Shown: positions 1 through 9,802 of the stretch, piece by piece
Layout: each line of letters opens with the position of its first letter
Numbering within the stretch: position 1 is the stretch's first letter
DNA from: Streptomyces sp. CC208A
GTDB lineage: Bacteria; Actinomycetota; Actinomycetes; Streptomycetales; Streptomycetaceae
Assembly (NCBI RefSeq): GCF_030010625.1
Contig: NZ_JASCXN010000002.1
Location: 310,001 to 374,000, forward strand
Reading direction: 5' to 3'
DNA length: 64,000 nt
Notes under the pieces: generated by a model
The model's database searches: none
Told to the model about the DNA's origin: nothing
The model's input: only the letters and a program-made list of their open reading frames with translations
Translations under genes and position numbers: made by a program

Positions 1-412
1 CCCGGAGCTGCACGACCCGGCGGAGGCGCTGCGCGAGCTGCGCCGCCTGGTCCGGCCCGGCGGCGTCGTGGTGCTCGGCGAGGGCTTCTGGGAGCGGACC
101 CCGACCGAGGCGGAGCTCGCCGGGATGTGGCCCGGCGCCTCCACCGGCGACCACCTCCTGCTGGGCGGACTCGTCGACCTGGCGATCGGGGCGGGGTTCC
201 GGCCGGCCTGGATCGAGTCGGCGGGCCGCGAGGAGTGGGAGGAGTTCGAGTCCGGCTACCGGTACGACACGGAGCTGTGGCTCGCCGCCCACCCGGACCA
301 CCCGCTGGCCGCCGAGACCCGCGAGCGCGTCGACCGGCAGCGTTCCGGGTGGCTGAACGGCTACCGGAACGTCCTCGGCATCGCGTACCTGACGCTGGTC
401 GCCACGGCCTGA
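1..412 (+). CDS. SAM-dependent methyltransferase, C-terminal part (5' end outside window)
   Basis: The reading frame is open from base 2 and ends at TGA 410-412, so only the last ~136 residues are present. The stretch LRRLVRPGGVVVLGEGFW is the typical post-strand-4 segment of class I Rossmann-fold methyltransferases: the helix ending in RPGG followed by a hydrophobic strand. The rest is a mixed alpha/beta C-terminus ending in a hydrophobic strand (AYLTLVATA). The SAM-binding glycine motif would lie upstream of the window, so the substrate cannot be inferred. Confidence 0.75.
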   Translation, partial: PELHDPAEALRELRRLVRPGGVVVLGEGFWERTPTEAELAGMWPGASTGDHLLLGGLVDLAIGAGFRPAWIESAGREEWEEFESGYRYDTELWLAAHPDHPLAAETRERVDRQRSGWLNGYRNVLGIAYLTLVATA

Positions 413-417
413 GGCCG

Positions 418-993
418 TCAGACCCCGGCGCCGCTCGCGGCGAGCGCCGGGGCCTCGGCCGGGGCGCCGAGGGAGACGCCCGCGAGACGGCTGTACGAGA
501 CGACCGGGCCCACCGGCACGAGACCGAACCCGGCCTCGGCGCCGACGACGGCCGGATCGGCGGCGCACGGCGGTGCCGTCAGGGCGAACCAGACGACCTT
601 GCCGCTCGCGCCCTGCGGGCGGGCGCCCCAGCTGTCGCTGAGCGCCCCGACGATGGCGAGGCCACGGCCCGACGTGGCGAGCACGTCCTCCGGCCCGCCG
701 TCCGGTTCCCCGGCGGCCGGGGCCGCCGCCACCGGTATCCGGGGGTCGTTGTCCCGGACCGAGACGGTCAGTCGGTCGAGCAGGAGTTCCAGCTCGACGG
801 TGCACTCCTTGTCGGGCTGCGCATGGCGGTGCACATTGCTCAACAGCTCGGTCAATCCCAGTCCGACGGGATCGACCAGGTCGTCGAGGCGCCAATGGCG
901 CAGATGGGCGGAGACGATCCTGCGGATCTGTCCGATCCGCGACGGCAGGGCCTGGAGCTCCACCGCGTAATACCTGCTCGGCTCGCTGATCAC
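418..993 (-). CDS. ATP-binding protein, anti-sigma-factor-type kinase fold (HATPase_c_2)
   Basis: 191-residue single-domain GHKL ATPase of the RsbW/SpoIIAB-like class that is abundant in Streptomyces. Visible motifs are the N-box region LGLTELLSNVHRHA, the NDPRIP segment in place of the G1 box, and SGRGLAIVGALSDSWGARP as the G2 box and lid. Such proteins usually bind sigma factors or anti-anti-sigma proteins; no partner is encoded next door. I chose GTG at 993-991 because GGGGAG lies 8 nt upstream and conserved sequence begins there (ISEPSRYYAVELQALPSRIG). The frame is open further upstream but looks non-coding. The start overlaps the stop of an 18-codon ORF. The C-terminal ~45 residues are Ala/Pro-rich and probably disordered. 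Confidence 0.85.
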   Translation of the reverse strand: MISEPSRYYAVELQALPSRIGQIRRIVSAHLRHWRLDDLVDPVGLGLTELLSNVHRHAQPDKECTVELELLLDRLTVSVRDNDPRIPVAAAPAAGEPDGGPEDVLATSGRGLAIVGALSDSWGARPQGASGKVVWFALTAPPCAADPAVVGAEAGFGLVPVGPVVSYSRLAGVSLGAPAEAPALAASGAGV

Positions 994-1046
994 GGCTGCG
1001 ACTCCCCGAAGTAGTCCTGAAGAAGACGGAGATTCGGATCTGTCAT
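990..1046 (-). CDS. Possible 18-residue peptide overlapping the ATP-binding protein gene
   Basis: An ATG at 1046-1044 opens an 18-codon frame (MTDPNLRLLQDYFGESQP) that ends in TGA 992-990. That stop overlaps the GTG start of the downstream ATPase in the arrangement GTGA. The ribosome-binding purines of the ATPase lie inside this frame. An alternative ATG three codons upstream is in the same frame. No good Shine-Dalgarno is seen in front of either ATG. The composition (FGES, LRLL) looks protein-like and not like GC-rich shadow sequence. It could be a small protein or a leader that couples translation of the ATPase. The function is unknown. Confidence 0.4.
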   Translation of the reverse strand: MTDPNLRLLQDYFGESQP

Positions 1047-1181
1047 GCGGTACATCAGGGCGGCGCACTGAGCACAGTGTCACCACCGTTGAACCCTCAG
1101 TGAGGTGGTTCCAGCCTGAACCAGCCGTCACCGCGCCGCAACCCGCCGCGAGCTTCCCCAGGTCAGCGCTCCGCCCCAGGC

Positions 1182-1499
1182 TTATTCACCGCGGGCCGCC
1201 CGCTTCAGCGCGGCGAGGAAGCGGCCCGCCTCCTCGGCGTCCCGGGCGTCGTCCTCCCCGGCTCCGTCCATGGTCAGCCGGTAGCGCGTGCCGTTCACCT
1301 TCGCCACCGTCTCGTCCGCCTTCGCGAACCACGGGCGGCCCGCCCGCACCGCCTTGACGGGCGCGCTGTCGATCTCGGAGCCGTAACTCGTCAGCAGGGC
1401 GAGCCGGCCGTCCTCGATGCGCACCTCCCCGGCGCGGGTGAGCGAGCGCGGCCACCGCGCGATCCGCACGCCCCTGGCGCTGAACTCCGGTTCCGCCAT
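1182..1499 (-). CDS. Small conserved hypothetical protein
   Basis: 105 residues, beta-rich in the first two thirds with an acidic helical end ([23 protein letters not shown]). There is no signal peptide, membrane segment or recognisable catalytic motif. The ATG start at 1499 has AAGGGG about 8 nt upstream. It is transcribed divergently from the Cds1-like enzyme. I do not recognise the family; the compact strand pattern ([26 protein letters not shown]) would fit a small beta-barrel or a PH-like fold, but that is only an impression. Confidence 0.7.
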   Translation of the reverse strand: MAEPEFSARGVRIARWPRSLTRAGEVRIEDGRLALLTSYGSEIDSAPVKAVRAGRPWFAKADETVAKVNGTRYRLTMDGAGEDDARDAEEAGRFLAALKRAARGE

Positions 1500-1695
1500 G
1501 CCGGTCCACCCCTTCCGCCCGCTCTGTCCCTCCCAGTGTGCCGGGCCTCCGGCACGGACACCAGTGACGGTCGCTCAGCTGTTCCCCAAGCATGTCCTAT
1601 GGAGCGTCAAAGGGAACGTTTGCCCAGGTGAGAGGGGTATTGTCGAAGGCGGGAAGCCAGGGTCACCCCCCGGCGCGACAGCGAGGAGAAATCCG

Positions 1696-2823
1696 TTGAG
1701 CACCACCCCCGTCACCACCGGAGCCGTCGCCACCGTGGACGTCGACCGCAGCGATCCGGCCTACCGCGCCTGGCTGAAGGAGGCCGTCCGCAAGGTCCAG
1801 GCCGACGCCAACCGCTCCGCCGACACCCACCTCCTGCGCTTCCCGCTCCCCGAGAAGTGGGGCATCGACCTCTACCTCAAGGACGAGTCCACCCACCCCA
1901 CCGGCAGCCTCAAGCACCGCCTCGCCCGCTCGCTCTTCCTGTACGCGCTCTGCAACGGCTGGATCCGCCCCGGCAAGCCGGTCATCGAGGCGTCCAGCGG
2001 CTCGACCGCCGTCTCCGAGGCGTACTTCGCCAAGCTCGTCGGCGTCCCCTTCGTCGCCGTGATGCCCCGCACCACCAGCCCCGAGAAGTGCCGGCTCATC
2101 GAGTTCCACGGCGGACAGTGCCACTTCGTCGACGACCCCCGCTCGATGTACGAGGAGTCCGCGGCGCTCGCCGCGCGCACCGGCGGCCACTACATGGACC
2201 AGTTCACCTACGCCGAGCGGGCCACCGACTGGCGCGGCAACAACAACATCGCCGAGTCGATCTATCAGCAGCTGCGCCTGGAGCGCTACCCCGAGCCGGC
2301 CTGGATCGTCGCCACCGCCGGCACCGGCGGCACCTCCGCCACCATCGCCCGCTACGTCCACTACACCCAGCAGGACACCCGCATCTGCGTCGCCGACCCG
2401 GAGAACTCCTGCTTCTTCGACGGCTGGGTGCACCACGACCCCGACGCCACCGCCGACTGCGGCTCCCGCATCGAGGGCATCGGCCGGCCCCGGATGGAGC
2501 CCAGCTTCGTGCCCGGCGCCGTCGACCGCATGATGAAGGTCCCGGACGCGGCGAGCGTCGCCGCCGTCCGCGCCCTGGAGACCGCGATCGGCCGCAAGGC
2601 GGGCGGTTCCACCGGCACCGGCCTGTGGAGCGCCCTCAAGATCGTCGCCGAGATGGTCGCCGAGGAGCGCACCGGCAGCGTCGTCACCCTGATCTGCGAC
2701 CCCGGCGACCGCTACCTCGACAAGTACTACTCGGACGCCTGGCTCGCCGAGCAGGGCCTCGACATCGCCCCGTACGCCGCCGCTATCGAGCGTTTCCTGG
2801 CGACGGGCGTCTGGCCGGAGTGA
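1696..2823 (+). CDS. PLP-dependent cysteine synthase-family enzyme, likely L-cysteine desulfhydrase (Cds1-like)
   Basis: 375 residues of the fold-type II PLP family. The Schiff-base lysine is K73 in [12 protein letters not shown], followed by the substrate loop [16 protein letters not shown] and the phosphate-binding glycine loop [14 protein letters not shown]. The family splits into O-acetylserine sulfhydrylases and desulfhydrases. This long form, with an N-terminal ~45-residue extension and the [12 protein letters not shown] segment, resembles mycobacterial Cds1, which degrades cysteine to sulfide, ammonia and pyruvate. That assignment is from sequence memory and is not certain. The start is TTG at 1696 with GAGGAG 7 nt upstream. 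The frame is open further upstream but lacks coding character. The 3' end overlaps the convergent SRPBCC gene by 41 bp. Confidence 0.85.
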   Translation: MSTTPVTTGAVATVDVDRSDPAYRAWLKEAVRKVQADANRSADTHLLRFPLPEKWGIDLYLKDESTHPTGSLKHRLARSLFLYALCNGWIRPGKPVIEASSGSTAVSEAYFAKLVGVPFVAVMPRTTSPEKCRLIEFHGGQCHFVDDPRSMYEESAALAARTGGHYMDQFTYAERATDWRGNNNIAESIYQQLRLERYPEPAWIVATAGTGGTSATIARYVHYTQQDTRICVADPENSCFFDGWVHHDPDATADCGSRIEGIGRPRMEPSFVPGAVDRMMKVPDAASVAAVRALETAIGRKAGGSTGTGLWSALKIVAEMVAEERTGSVVTLICDPGDRYLDKYYSDAWLAEQGLDIAPYAAAIERFLATGVWPE

Positions 2824-3283
2824 GCCGCCGGTCGAGGGCGGCCGCCGCCCGATGGAAGGACAGGCCCAGGCCCGGTGACGCCAGCCGCAGGCCGGTGCGG
2901 AACGGGGCCGGGCCGTCGGCCGCCATCGTCCAGCGCAGCCGTGTCCCCGGGCCCTCGGGCGTCAGCGCCCACTCCTCGGCCAGCGCGGACACCGCCGGCG
3001 CGTTGGTGAGGTCCACGCGGTAGGCGTAACGGAGGTCCGGCTCGGCGGCCAGGATCGTCTCCTCGAACCGGACGCCGCCGCGCAGCCGTATCGTACGGCG
3101 CGCCCCGTCGTCCAGGGGGACGGCCGAGGCGACCGGGGTGAACCAGGCGGGCAGGCTCCCCACCTCCACCGCGATCGAGCGGTAGACCGCCGACGGCGGC
3201 GCCTGGAGCGTGGCCTCGAAGGCGAGGCGGACGGGCGCGGTGACGGTGAAGTCGAGCTCCACCGGCCGCAGTCGGCGTGGCAT
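2783..3283 (-). CDS. SRPBCC-family protein
   Basis: 166 residues with the START/SRPBCC pattern: an N-terminal strand with [22 protein letters not shown], a central curved sheet and a long C-terminal helix ([12 protein letters not shown]). These proteins bind hydrophobic ligands or act as cyclase/aromatase-like or polyketide-associated factors. Nothing here points to a specific ligand. ATG at 3283 has GGGAGG 8 nt upstream. It is followed upstream on the same strand by a second SRPBCC gene, but the 48-bp gap and own ribosome site suggest independent translation. It converges with the Cds1-like gene. Confidence 0.8.
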   Translation of the reverse strand: MPRRLRPVELDFTVTAPVRLAFEATLQAPPSAVYRSIAVEVGSLPAWFTPVASAVPLDDGARRTIRLRGGVRFEETILAAEPDLRYAYRVDLTNAPAVSALAEEWALTPEGPGTRLRWTMAADGPAPFRTGLRLASPGLGLSFHRAAAALDRRLTPARRPSPGNAR

Positions 3284-3331
3284 GGCGGGACCTCCCGGAT
3301 CGAGTGGAGAAGCACCCTAGCTGACAGACCG

Positions 3332-3790
3332 TCAAGGAGAAAGCCCGTTCGAGGGACGGTGGTGCAGGAGTCCGTCCAGGGCCCGGCCGAAGACCACCCG
3401 GCCCGCCCGCGCGAGCAGCGGATCGAAGACCCCCGGCACGCCCCGTACCGCCAGCCCCTCCGTCCACACCACCCGCGCGCCGCCGCCCTCGGCCGCCACC
3501 TCGACCTCCGCCCAGCCGCGCACCACCCGCCCGTACTTCTCAAGCCGGCACACCCCCGGCCGGTCCCCGCGCGGCGGCTCCCAGCGGACCACCTCCATCG
3601 GGTCGTCGAAGCCCAGCGGCCCGAGCCCGGTCCTCGCCGTGAACCGCGTCCCCACCCGGGTCGGCCCGGGCGTCAGGACCGTCGTACGGGTCAGCGGCAC
3701 CTGCCGGCCGTGCGCCGGCCAGTCGGTGAGCCTCCGCCACGCCTCCGCCGGCGCCAGCGGTACGCGGCGGACCACCCGGAACCGGCTCAC
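3332..3790 (-). CDS. SRPBCC-family protein
   Basis: 152 residues beginning VSRFRVVRRVPLAPAEAWRRLTDWPAHG, the canonical SRPBCC entry (strand, then the AEAWRRLTDW helix). A later strand ends in RVVWTEGLAV and a C-terminal helix (LLARAGRVVFGRALDGLL) closes the cavity. The GTG start at 3790 overlaps the TGA of the DeoR gene in the arrangement GTGA, so it is probably translationally coupled to that regulator. The longer upstream frame is Gly/Arg-rich shadow sequence of the DeoR gene and was not used. The ligand is unknown. Confidence 0.8.
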   Translation of the reverse strand: MSRFRVVRRVPLAPAEAWRRLTDWPAHGRQVPLTRTTVLTPGPTRVGTRFTARTGLGPLGFDDPMEVVRWEPPRGDRPGVCRLEKYGRVVRGWAEVEVAAEGGGARVVWTEGLAVRGVPGVFDPLLARAGRVVFGRALDGLLHHRPSNGLSP

Positions 3791-4605
3791 GCGGCCGTCT
3801 CGCCGGCCACCAGCAGCCCCGGCACGTGCTCCACGACCTCGGCCCGCACCTCCGCGGACATCCCCCGGTCCGTCACCCAGGTGTCCACCTCGTCCAGCGA
3901 CCCGAACGAACTCAGGCCCACCGTCCCCCACTTGGTGTGGTCCGCGACCACCACCACACGCCGCGCCGAACGGATCAGACAGCCGTTGGTCTCCGCCTCC
4001 GCCAGGTTCGGCGTCGACAGGCCCGCCTCCACCGACAGGCCGTGCACGCCCAGGAACAGCACGTCGAAGTGGAGCGAGCGGACCGCCCGGTCCGCCACTG
4101 GACCCACCAGCGCGTCCGACGGCGTCCGCACCCCGCCCGTCAGCACCACCGTCGGCACCCGCCGCCCCTCGCCGGACGCCGGCCGCGCCTCGTGGAAGAC
4201 GTCCGCCACCCGCACCGAGTTCGTCACCACCGTCAGGTCCGGCACGTCGAGCAGCTGCCGCGCCAGCGCGTACGTCGTCGTCCCGCCGGAGAGCGCGATC
4301 GCCGCACCCGGCGGCACCAGCGCCGCCGCCGCCCGCGCGATCTCGTCCTTCGCGCTCGGCTCCAGCGCCGACTTCGCCTCGAAGCCCGGCTCGTGGGTGC
4401 TCGGCTCCGCCACCGGCACCGCCCCGCCGTGCACCTTGGCGACCACGCCCTGCCGGGCCAGCGCGTCCAGATCGCGGCGGATCGTCATGTCCGAGACGCC
4501 GAGCCGCCGCGTCAGCTCGTTGACCCGCACGCCGCCGCGCCGCCGCACCTCGTCGACGATCAGGGCGCGCCGCTGCTCCGCGAGGAGGTTCTGATTGTCA
4601 CTCAC
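3787..4605 (-). CDS. DeoR/GlpR-family transcriptional regulator
   Basis: 272 residues. The N-terminal winged helix (QRRALIVDEVRRRGGVRVNE, then LGVSDMTIRRDLDALARQG and the wing VAKVHGGA) is the textbook DeoR DNA-binding domain. The C-terminal sugar-phosphate isomerase-like sensor has ALSGGTTTYALA and VVTNSVRVADV, and ends near VVADHTKWG. Family members usually respond to phosphorylated sugars. No sugar operon is adjacent; the only co-transcribed gene is an SRPBCC protein. The GTG start at 4605 gives VSDNQNLLAEQRRA, with AAGGA 11 nt upstream. It is divergent from the membrane hydrolase at 4759, and both promoters must lie in 4606-4758. Confidence 0.9.
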   Translation of the reverse strand: MSDNQNLLAEQRRALIVDEVRRRGGVRVNELTRRLGVSDMTIRRDLDALARQGVVAKVHGGAVPVAEPSTHEPGFEAKSALEPSAKDEIARAAAALVPPGAAIALSGGTTTYALARQLLDVPDLTVVTNSVRVADVFHEARPASGEGRRVPTVVLTGGVRTPSDALVGPVADRAVRSLHFDVLFLGVHGLSVEAGLSTPNLAEAETNGCLIRSARRVVVVADHTKWGTVGLSSFGSLDEVDTWVTDRGMSAEVRAEVVEHVPGLLVAGETAA

Positions 4606-4758
4606 CGCCGGGTCGGTCCTTCCGCAGGAGACAACAGGAGACACAGAAGACAAGGGAACGGCCGTCGGATTCGGTGAGGAACCGTGCGGAGGCGCACGGT
4701 GGTCCGCGATCCTGGAGGCCACGTCGCATCCTCCCACCCACGAGAGGAAGACCCCTCA

Positions 4759-7110
4759 GTGTCCCCTGCCACACCCGTCCCCGAGCGCGGGGGCGCGGCG
4801 CTCGAACTCCTCGTCCACGGAGTCGGCGGAGCCACCCCCCAGTCCATGCTGGACGACCCCAGGACCGTACGGGTCACCGGCGACGAGACCGCCGCCGTCC
4901 ACCGGCGCGCCGAGGACCTCGACGCCGAGGACCATCCCGGGCGGCACACGGCCCGGCCGGTACCGGAGGCGTACGTCTGGTCCAACCTCACCTCGGGCGA
5001 CGGCGCCCGCGCCCTGTGGCTGCTGCTCCTGCCGTTCATGGTGGCCAACCTCGCCCACTGGATGCGGCCGGCCGCCCCCGGCCGCCCCGGCCTCGTCCGG
5101 CTCTACGGCGTCCTCGTCCGCCTCCTCGCCCTCAGCCTCACCGTCCTGCTCACCGCCGCCGCCTGCGAGGTCGCCCTCGACCTGACGGCCTGGCAGTGCG
5201 CCGGCACCCCGGCCTGCGCCGACGGGCGCGCCTGGCTCGGCTTCCTCGCCGCCGACCGGGGCGGCTGGTGGTCGGCCCCCGGCCGCCGGCTCGCCCTCGC
5301 CGCCGTCGTCCCGGCCGTGCTCGTCGGCCTCCTCTGGTACCTCTCCCACCGCACCTGGAGCGCGTACGAGGCCCAGGTGCCGCCCACCGGCGAGTCCACC
5401 GCCACCACGGAGAAGGCCGGTGTACCGCCCGAGGGCTCGCGGCCCGCACTCGGCCGGCCCGGTTTCTGGTACGGGAGGCGGCACGTCGCCCGGCTGCGCG
5501 CCGCGCACACCGCCGCCGGCTTCCTCACCGTGACCGCCGCCCTCGCCGCCGCCCCCGCCCGCCACGACACCGGTGCGCTCGCCGCCACCGGACTCGCCCT
5601 GCGGGCCGCCCTGTTACTGTGCGCCGCCCTCGTGCTGTGGGCGATCTGCGGCCGGGGCCGCAGCGAACGCCGGCTCGACCGGCGGGTCGAGAGCGTCGTG
5701 GTCACCCGCCTGCCCGCCGCCTCCCTCGGCCTGCTCGTCCTGACCGCCGTGCACACCGCCTGGGCACGGCCCGGCTGGAGCTCCGCCGGCACCCTTCCCG
5801 GCGACGCCGTCTTCGGGGTCCTCACCCTTGCCCAGGGCGGTCTCGTCGTCGCCCTCGGCGCCGTCGCCCTGCTGCTCCAGCGGCCCCGGCGCGACCCCCG
5901 CACCGCCCTCGCCGGGCTCGGCGGACCCGCCACCGCCATGCTGGCCTGCGCGCTGGGCGGGGTCATGTCCGGCGGCGTCGCCCAGCGGGTCGCCGACTGG
6001 CTCGACGGCCCCGCCACCCCCGGCACCGCCGCGAGCCCCCTCGTCGGCCCGCCCGTCCTCCTCAGCTGGCAGGCGTCCGTCCTCCCCGTCCTGCTCCTGC
6101 TGCTCCTCGGGCCCGCCGCCCTCCTCGGCGTCCGCACCGCGCTCACGGCCCGCCGGCTGCGGGCCGCCGTCGAGGCCGACTACGCCGGCGAGACCCCCGA
6201 CCCGGTCCGTACCGGCCAGATCGCCGCGAGCCGCGCCCGCGCCTCGCTCACCGACTCCGCCCCCCTCCTCGTCGGCGTCGTCTCCGGCACCGCCCTGCTG
6301 CTCGGCGCCGCCGCCGTCGCCGGAGCCTGGATCAGCGACGAGGTCCCGGGCCGCGCCTTCTCCGGCGCCCACCCCGCGCTCGCCGCGCTCGCCACCACCA
6401 CCCAGGCCCTCGGCTCCTGGATGACCGGCTTCGGCTTCCTGCTCTTCGTCACCTGGGGCCGCCGCGCCTACCGCGACGCCTCCGCCCGCCGCACCATCGG
6501 CATCCTCTGGGACGTCGGCACCTTCTGGCCGCGCGCCGCCCACCCCTTCGCACCGCCCTGCTACGCGGAGCGGGCCGTGCCCGACCTCACCTGGCGGATG
6601 CGCTCCTGGACCGGGCGGACCGGCGGCCGCCTCGTCATCTCCGGCCACTCCCAGGGCAGCGTCCTCGCCGCCGCGGCCGTCTGGCAGCTGCCGGCCGCCA
6701 CCCGCGCGCGGGTCGCCCTCCTCACGTACGGCTCCCCGCTGGAACGGCTCTACGGCCGCTGGTTCCCCGCCTACTTCGGCCCCGACGCCCTGCGCGGCCT
6801 GCACCGGGCCGTACGCTGCTGGACCAACCTGCACCGCGCCACCGACCCCATAGGCGGCCCGGTCCGCGTCCCCGCCGAGGAGGGCAGGCCGGCCGTCGAC
6901 GCCCCGGTGCTGCTCGACCCCGTCGCGTACGGACGAACCCGCGCCCACCCGCTGCCCGAGCCGGTCCTCGGCCACTCCGACTACCAGGCCGACCCGGCCT
7001 TCGCGGCCTACCGGGCCGGGCTCCTGGACCGGCTGCTGCCCGCCCTGCCCCGGCAGCCGGCCGCCGACGAGGCGGCGGATCAGGGGAGTTCGGGCAGGTC
7101 CTCCGGGTAG
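4759..7110 (+). CDS. Polytopic membrane protein with C-terminal alpha/beta-hydrolase (lipase-like) domain
   Basis: 783 residues. An N-terminal soluble piece begins [18 protein letters not shown], which resembles an HG-type hydrolase oxyanion segment. About eight to ten hydrophobic segments follow, among them [34 protein letters not shown] and [22 protein letters not shown]. The C-terminal domain contains the nucleophile elbow GHSQGS with Ser631 and a late His candidate in [12 protein letters not shown]. So one polypeptide may split a hydrolase around a membrane core. The GTG start has GAGAGGAAG 8 nt upstream. The substrate is unknown. It overlaps the convergent AAA gene by 31 bp. Confidence 0.75.
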   Translation: MSPATPVPERGGAALELLVHGVGGATPQSMLDDPRTVRVTGDETAAVHRRAEDLDAEDHPGRHTARPVPEAYVWSNLTSGDGARALWLLLLPFMVANLAHWMRPAAPGRPGLVRLYGVLVRLLALSLTVLLTAAACEVALDLTAWQCAGTPACADGRAWLGFLAADRGGWWSAPGRRLALAAVVPAVLVGLLWYLSHRTWSAYEAQVPPTGESTATTEKAGVPPEGSRPALGRPGFWYGRRHVARLRAAHTAAGFLTVTAALAAAPARHDTGALAATGLALRAALLLCAALVLWAICGRGRSERRLDRRVESVVVTRLPAASLGLLVLTAVHTAWARPGWSSAGTLPGDAVFGVLTLAQGGLVVALGAVALLLQRPRRDPRTALAGLGGPATAMLACALGGVMSGGVAQRVADWLDGPATPGTAASPLVGPPVLLSWQASVLPVLLLLLLGPAALLGVRTALTARRLRAAVEADYAGETPDPVRTGQIAASRARASLTDSAPLLVGVVSGTALLLGAAAVAGAWISDEVPGRAFSGAHPALAALATTTQALGSWMTGFGFLLFVTWGRRAYRDASARRTIGILWDVGTFWPRAAHPFAPPCYAERAVPDLTWRMRSWTGRTGGRLVISGHSQGSVLAAAAVWQLPAATRARVALLTYGSPLERLYGRWFPAYFGPDALRGLHRAVRCWTNLHRATDPIGGPVRVPAEEGRPAVDAPVLLDPVAYGRTRAHPLPEPVLGHSDYQADPAFAAYRAGLLDRLLPALPRQPAADEAADQGSSGRSSG

Positions 7111-9521
7111 AGCAGGGTCAGGTCGTCCGTGCTCGCCTCGGCGAGCACGGCGACCCGGCCCGCGTGCCGCTCCACCATCGACTCGAAGGTCTGGCGTGCG
7201 GTGCGTCCGTTGCCGAACGCCGGGCCCTTCGGCAGCTTCTCGAAGTACGTGACGAGGGCGTCGTCCGTGCCCGGAGCGAGCCGGTACTCGTGCTCGTCCG
7301 CCTGCTGCCGCACGATCCGCAGCAGCTCCTCCGGCGTGTAGTCACCGAAGCTGATGGTACGTGAGAAACGGGACGCCACACCGGGGTTGACGGTGAGGAA
7401 CCGCTCCATCTCGGCGGTGTACCCGGCGACGATCACCACCACCGCGTCCCGGTGGTCCTCCATCAGCTTCACCAGCGTGTCGATCGCCTCGCGCCCGAAG
7501 TCCCTCCCCGAGTCCTCCGGCGACAGCGCGTACGCCTCGTCCACGAACAGGACCCCGCCGCGCGCCCGGTCGAAGGCCTCCTGGGTGCGGATCGCGGTCG
7601 AGCCGATGTGCTCGCCGACCAGGTCGACCCGGGAGACCTCCACCAGATGGCCGCGCTCCAGGACGCCGAGCGAGGCGAGGATCTCGCCGTAGAGACGGGC
7701 GACGGTGGTCTTGCCGGTGCCCGGGTTGCCGGTGAAGACGAGATGGCGGCGGACCGAGGCGGCCTTGAGCCCGGCCTCCTGCCGCCTGCGCCCCACCTCG
7801 ATCATGTTGGTGAGCGTCCGCACCTCGTGCTTGACGCTGTCCAGGCCGACCAGCGCGTCGAGCGCGCCGAGCACGTCCTCCGAGGACCGGGGCGCGGGGA
7901 CCGGCGCGACGTCCGCAGGGGCGGCGGCCGGGGGCGGGGACGAGGAGACGGTGGTACGCGGAGGGGGGAAGGCGCCGAGCAGGCCGGGGGAGTGCCGGCC
8001 GTCCGCCAGGACCGGGGCCGACGCCGCGGGTTCGGGGACCGGCGGGGTCCGTACCGCGCTCTCGTCGCCGGTGCATTCCTCGACCACGGGCCCGTCCTCG
8101 GGGAACTCGTACCCGCCGCGCGCGCACCGCTCCGTCCGGCAGCGGCGCAGCACGGTCCGGCAGCCGTCCATCACGTGGAAGCCGTAGCCGCCGCTGCCCG
8201 TTACCCGGCAGCCGTGGAAGGTGCCGCGGCCCTCCGCCGACACGTAGAAACCGGCCTCGGCGGGGGAGGTGACCGCACAGCGCTCGACCGTGGGATCGGC
8301 GCCCTTGGTGACGATGACGCCCGTCTGCACGGAGTCCACCGTGCAGTTGGCGAGGGTGCCGCCGCTGCCGTGGTCGCGGAACCACGCCCCGGTGGACGCC
8401 TCCTTGATCCGGCAGTCGTCGAGCTGGGCGGTGGCGCCGTCGCTCACCGACACGGCGGTGTTCCGCACCTGCGTCAGATCGCTGTCCACGACGTCCACCC
8501 GGGAGCCGCGGTCGAGCACGAACAGCGCGTCCGGCACGTCGTGCACCCGGCACGCGTCGAGGACGGCGCTCGCCCCGTCGCTCACCCACACCGCCGGATA
8601 GTCGCCCGTGCTGTCGTGGATCTCGCACTGGTGGGCGTCCACGCGCGTGCCCGGGTCCCACACGGACAGGCCGTTGCGCCCGAACCGGCGCACCGTCGAC
8701 CGGGTGAGCGTGAGCACCGCGCGCGACCGCAGGTCCACCGCGTTCTCCGGCACGTCGTGGATGTCGCAGTCGGAGAGCGTGAGCACGGCGTCCGTGTCCA
8801 GGGTGACGCCGTCGGCGGAGGTGCGGTGGACGGACGAGTCGACCAGGTGCGCGGAGGCGCGGGCCGCGATCTGGAGGCCGGCGCCCTTGATCTCGTACAC
8901 CTCGCAGCCGACGCCCTCCAGGCCGCTGTTCTCGCCGGTGACGGCGATCCCGGCCCCGGAGGCGTGGTGCACCCGGCACCGCTCCAGGCGCGGGTGCGCC
9001 CCGCCGCGCACGGACACCCCGGCCTGCCCGGCCGCGACGACCTCGCACTCCTCGAAGACCCCGCCGGCGCCGTCGACGGCGGCGATGCCGACGCCGGCCG
9101 GGTTGTCGACGGTGCAGCGGCGGGCCGTCGGCCGAGCCTGCCCGCGCACCTCGATCCCCGAGGCCGAACGGGTCATGATCCGCAGGTCGAGCAGCTCGGG
9201 CGTGCCGTCCTCGACGAGCAGCGCCGGTGCCGCCACGTCCTGGCCCTCGATGTGCAGGTCCCGCACCACGGCCGAGGCGCGCAGCGTCAGCGGCACCCCG
9301 TCCGGCGGCGCGATCCGCACGGGCCCGGACCCGTCCTCGGGTCCCCGCAGGGTCACCGCCCGGCTCACGACGAGGTTCTCGCGGTAGGTGCCGGGCGCGA
9401 CGGTGAGGACGTCGCCGTCACCGGCCGCCTCCAGCGCGGCGGCGAGGGAGGCGTACTCGCCCGTGCGGCGCCGCCACCGCGACGTGCCGGTGTGCGTCAC
9501 CTGGACCGTGCCCTGTGCCAT
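7080..9521 (-). CDS. Right-handed beta-helix repeat protein fused to CbxX/EccA-type AAA ATPase
   Basis: 813 residues. The N-terminal ~450 residues are parallel beta-helix repeats. They start with a pectate-lyase-like leader ([24 protein letters not shown]), then ~20 coils rich in C-x-V/I and short strands. A Pro/Ala linker (~residues 480-540) leads to an AAA domain with Walker [19 protein letters not shown], Walker [19 protein letters not shown] and the arginine-finger region [10 protein letters not shown]. That ATPase is the SpoVK/CbbX/EccA group, whose members remodel RubisCO or serve type VII secretion. No type VII genes are near. ATG at 9521 follows a G-rich stretch. A 7-bp-periodic repeat array lies just upstream of the start. 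Confidence 0.85.
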   Translation of the reverse strand: MAQGTVQVTHTGTSRWRRRTGEYASLAAALEAAGDGDVLTVAPGTYRENLVVSRAVTLRGPEDGSGPVRIAPPDGVPLTLRASAVVRDLHIEGQDVAAPALLVEDGTPELLDLRIMTRSASGIEVRGQARPTARRCTVDNPAGVGIAAVDGAGGVFEECEVVAAGQAGVSVRGGAHPRLERCRVHHASGAGIAVTGENSGLEGVGCEVYEIKGAGLQIAARASAHLVDSSVHRTSADGVTLDTDAVLTLSDCDIHDVPENAVDLRSRAVLTLTRSTVRRFGRNGLSVWDPGTRVDAHQCEIHDSTGDYPAVWVSDGASAVLDACRVHDVPDALFVLDRGSRVDVVDSDLTQVRNTAVSVSDGATAQLDDCRIKEASTGAWFRDHGSGGTLANCTVDSVQTGVIVTKGADPTVERCAVTSPAEAGFYVSAEGRGTFHGCRVTGSGGYGFHVMDGCRTVLRRCRTERCARGGYEFPEDGPVVEECTGDESAVRTPPVPEPAASAPVLADGRHSPGLLGAFPPPRTTVSSSPPPAAAPADVAPVPAPRSSEDVLGALDALVGLDSVKHEVRTLTNMIEVGRRRQEAGLKAASVRRHLVFTGNPGTGKTTVARLYGEILASLGVLERGHLVEVSRVDLVGEHIGSTAIRTQEAFDRARGGVLFVDEAYALSPEDSGRDFGREAIDTLVKLMEDHRDAVVVIVAGYTAEMERFLTVNPGVASRFSRTISFGDYTPEELLRIVRQQADEHEYRLAPGTDDALVTYFEKLPKGPAFGNGRTARQTFESMVERHAGRVAVLAEASTDDLTLLYPEDLPELP

Positions 9522-9561
9522 GGGTGTGCTCTGCCCCCGCCTCGTGCGCCGACGCTGAACC

Positions 9562-9717
9562 GGATCCAGGATCCGATGTCCAGGATCCAATGCCCTGGCC
9601 GAACTTCTGGATCCCAGATCTTGGATCCGATATCCAAGACTCTGGATCCAAGACCCTGGATCCAATGTCCGGGATCCAGGATCTTGGATCCAATCTCTTG
9701 GATCGTGGATCCGATGC
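9562..9717. repeat. Heptanucleotide-phased GGATCC repeat array
   Basis: Ten GGATCC palindromes start at 9562, 9569, 9583, 9609, 9623, 9644, 9658, 9672, 9686 and 9707. The spacings are 7, 14, 26, 14, 21, 14, 14, 14 and 21 bp, so from 9609 onward everything is in strict 7-bp register. Units alternate GGATCCA, GGATCTT and ATGTCCA-like variants. Because each unit is built from palindromes, long self-complementary stretches occur; 9609-9628 is a 20-bp palindrome with one mispair. It lies in the leader of the beta-helix/AAA gene. It is not a CRISPR array, because it has no spacers. Confidence 0.9.
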
Positions 9718-9802
9718 CCCACCGTAGCGCGCGATGAGGCGTGGGGTTGACGGGTCGTCGAGCCGCACCCGTACGGGGCACGGAAGCCGAGGTTCCGGGG
9801 CG

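Noticed and set aside
4674..7364. Open frame of 896 codons on the plus strand
   Set aside because: It overlaps the membrane hydrolase in another frame and is composed almost entirely of Arg/Pro/Ala, the signature of out-of-frame GC-rich sequence.
9562..9717. CRISPR array
   Set aside because: Units are 7 bp with no spacers and no cas gene is near.
7452..9737. Open frame of 761 codons antisense to the beta-helix/AAA gene
   Set aside because: The opposite strand encodes a protein with Walker motifs and beta-helix repeats; this frame shows only Ala/Gly/Arg/Val-rich sequence.
9497..9781. Repeat-containing peptide encoded by the GGATCC array
   Set aside because: A 7-bp repeat gives a 7-residue repeat in every frame and on both strands, so the open frames follow automatically from the DNA repeat. 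None has a ribosome site.
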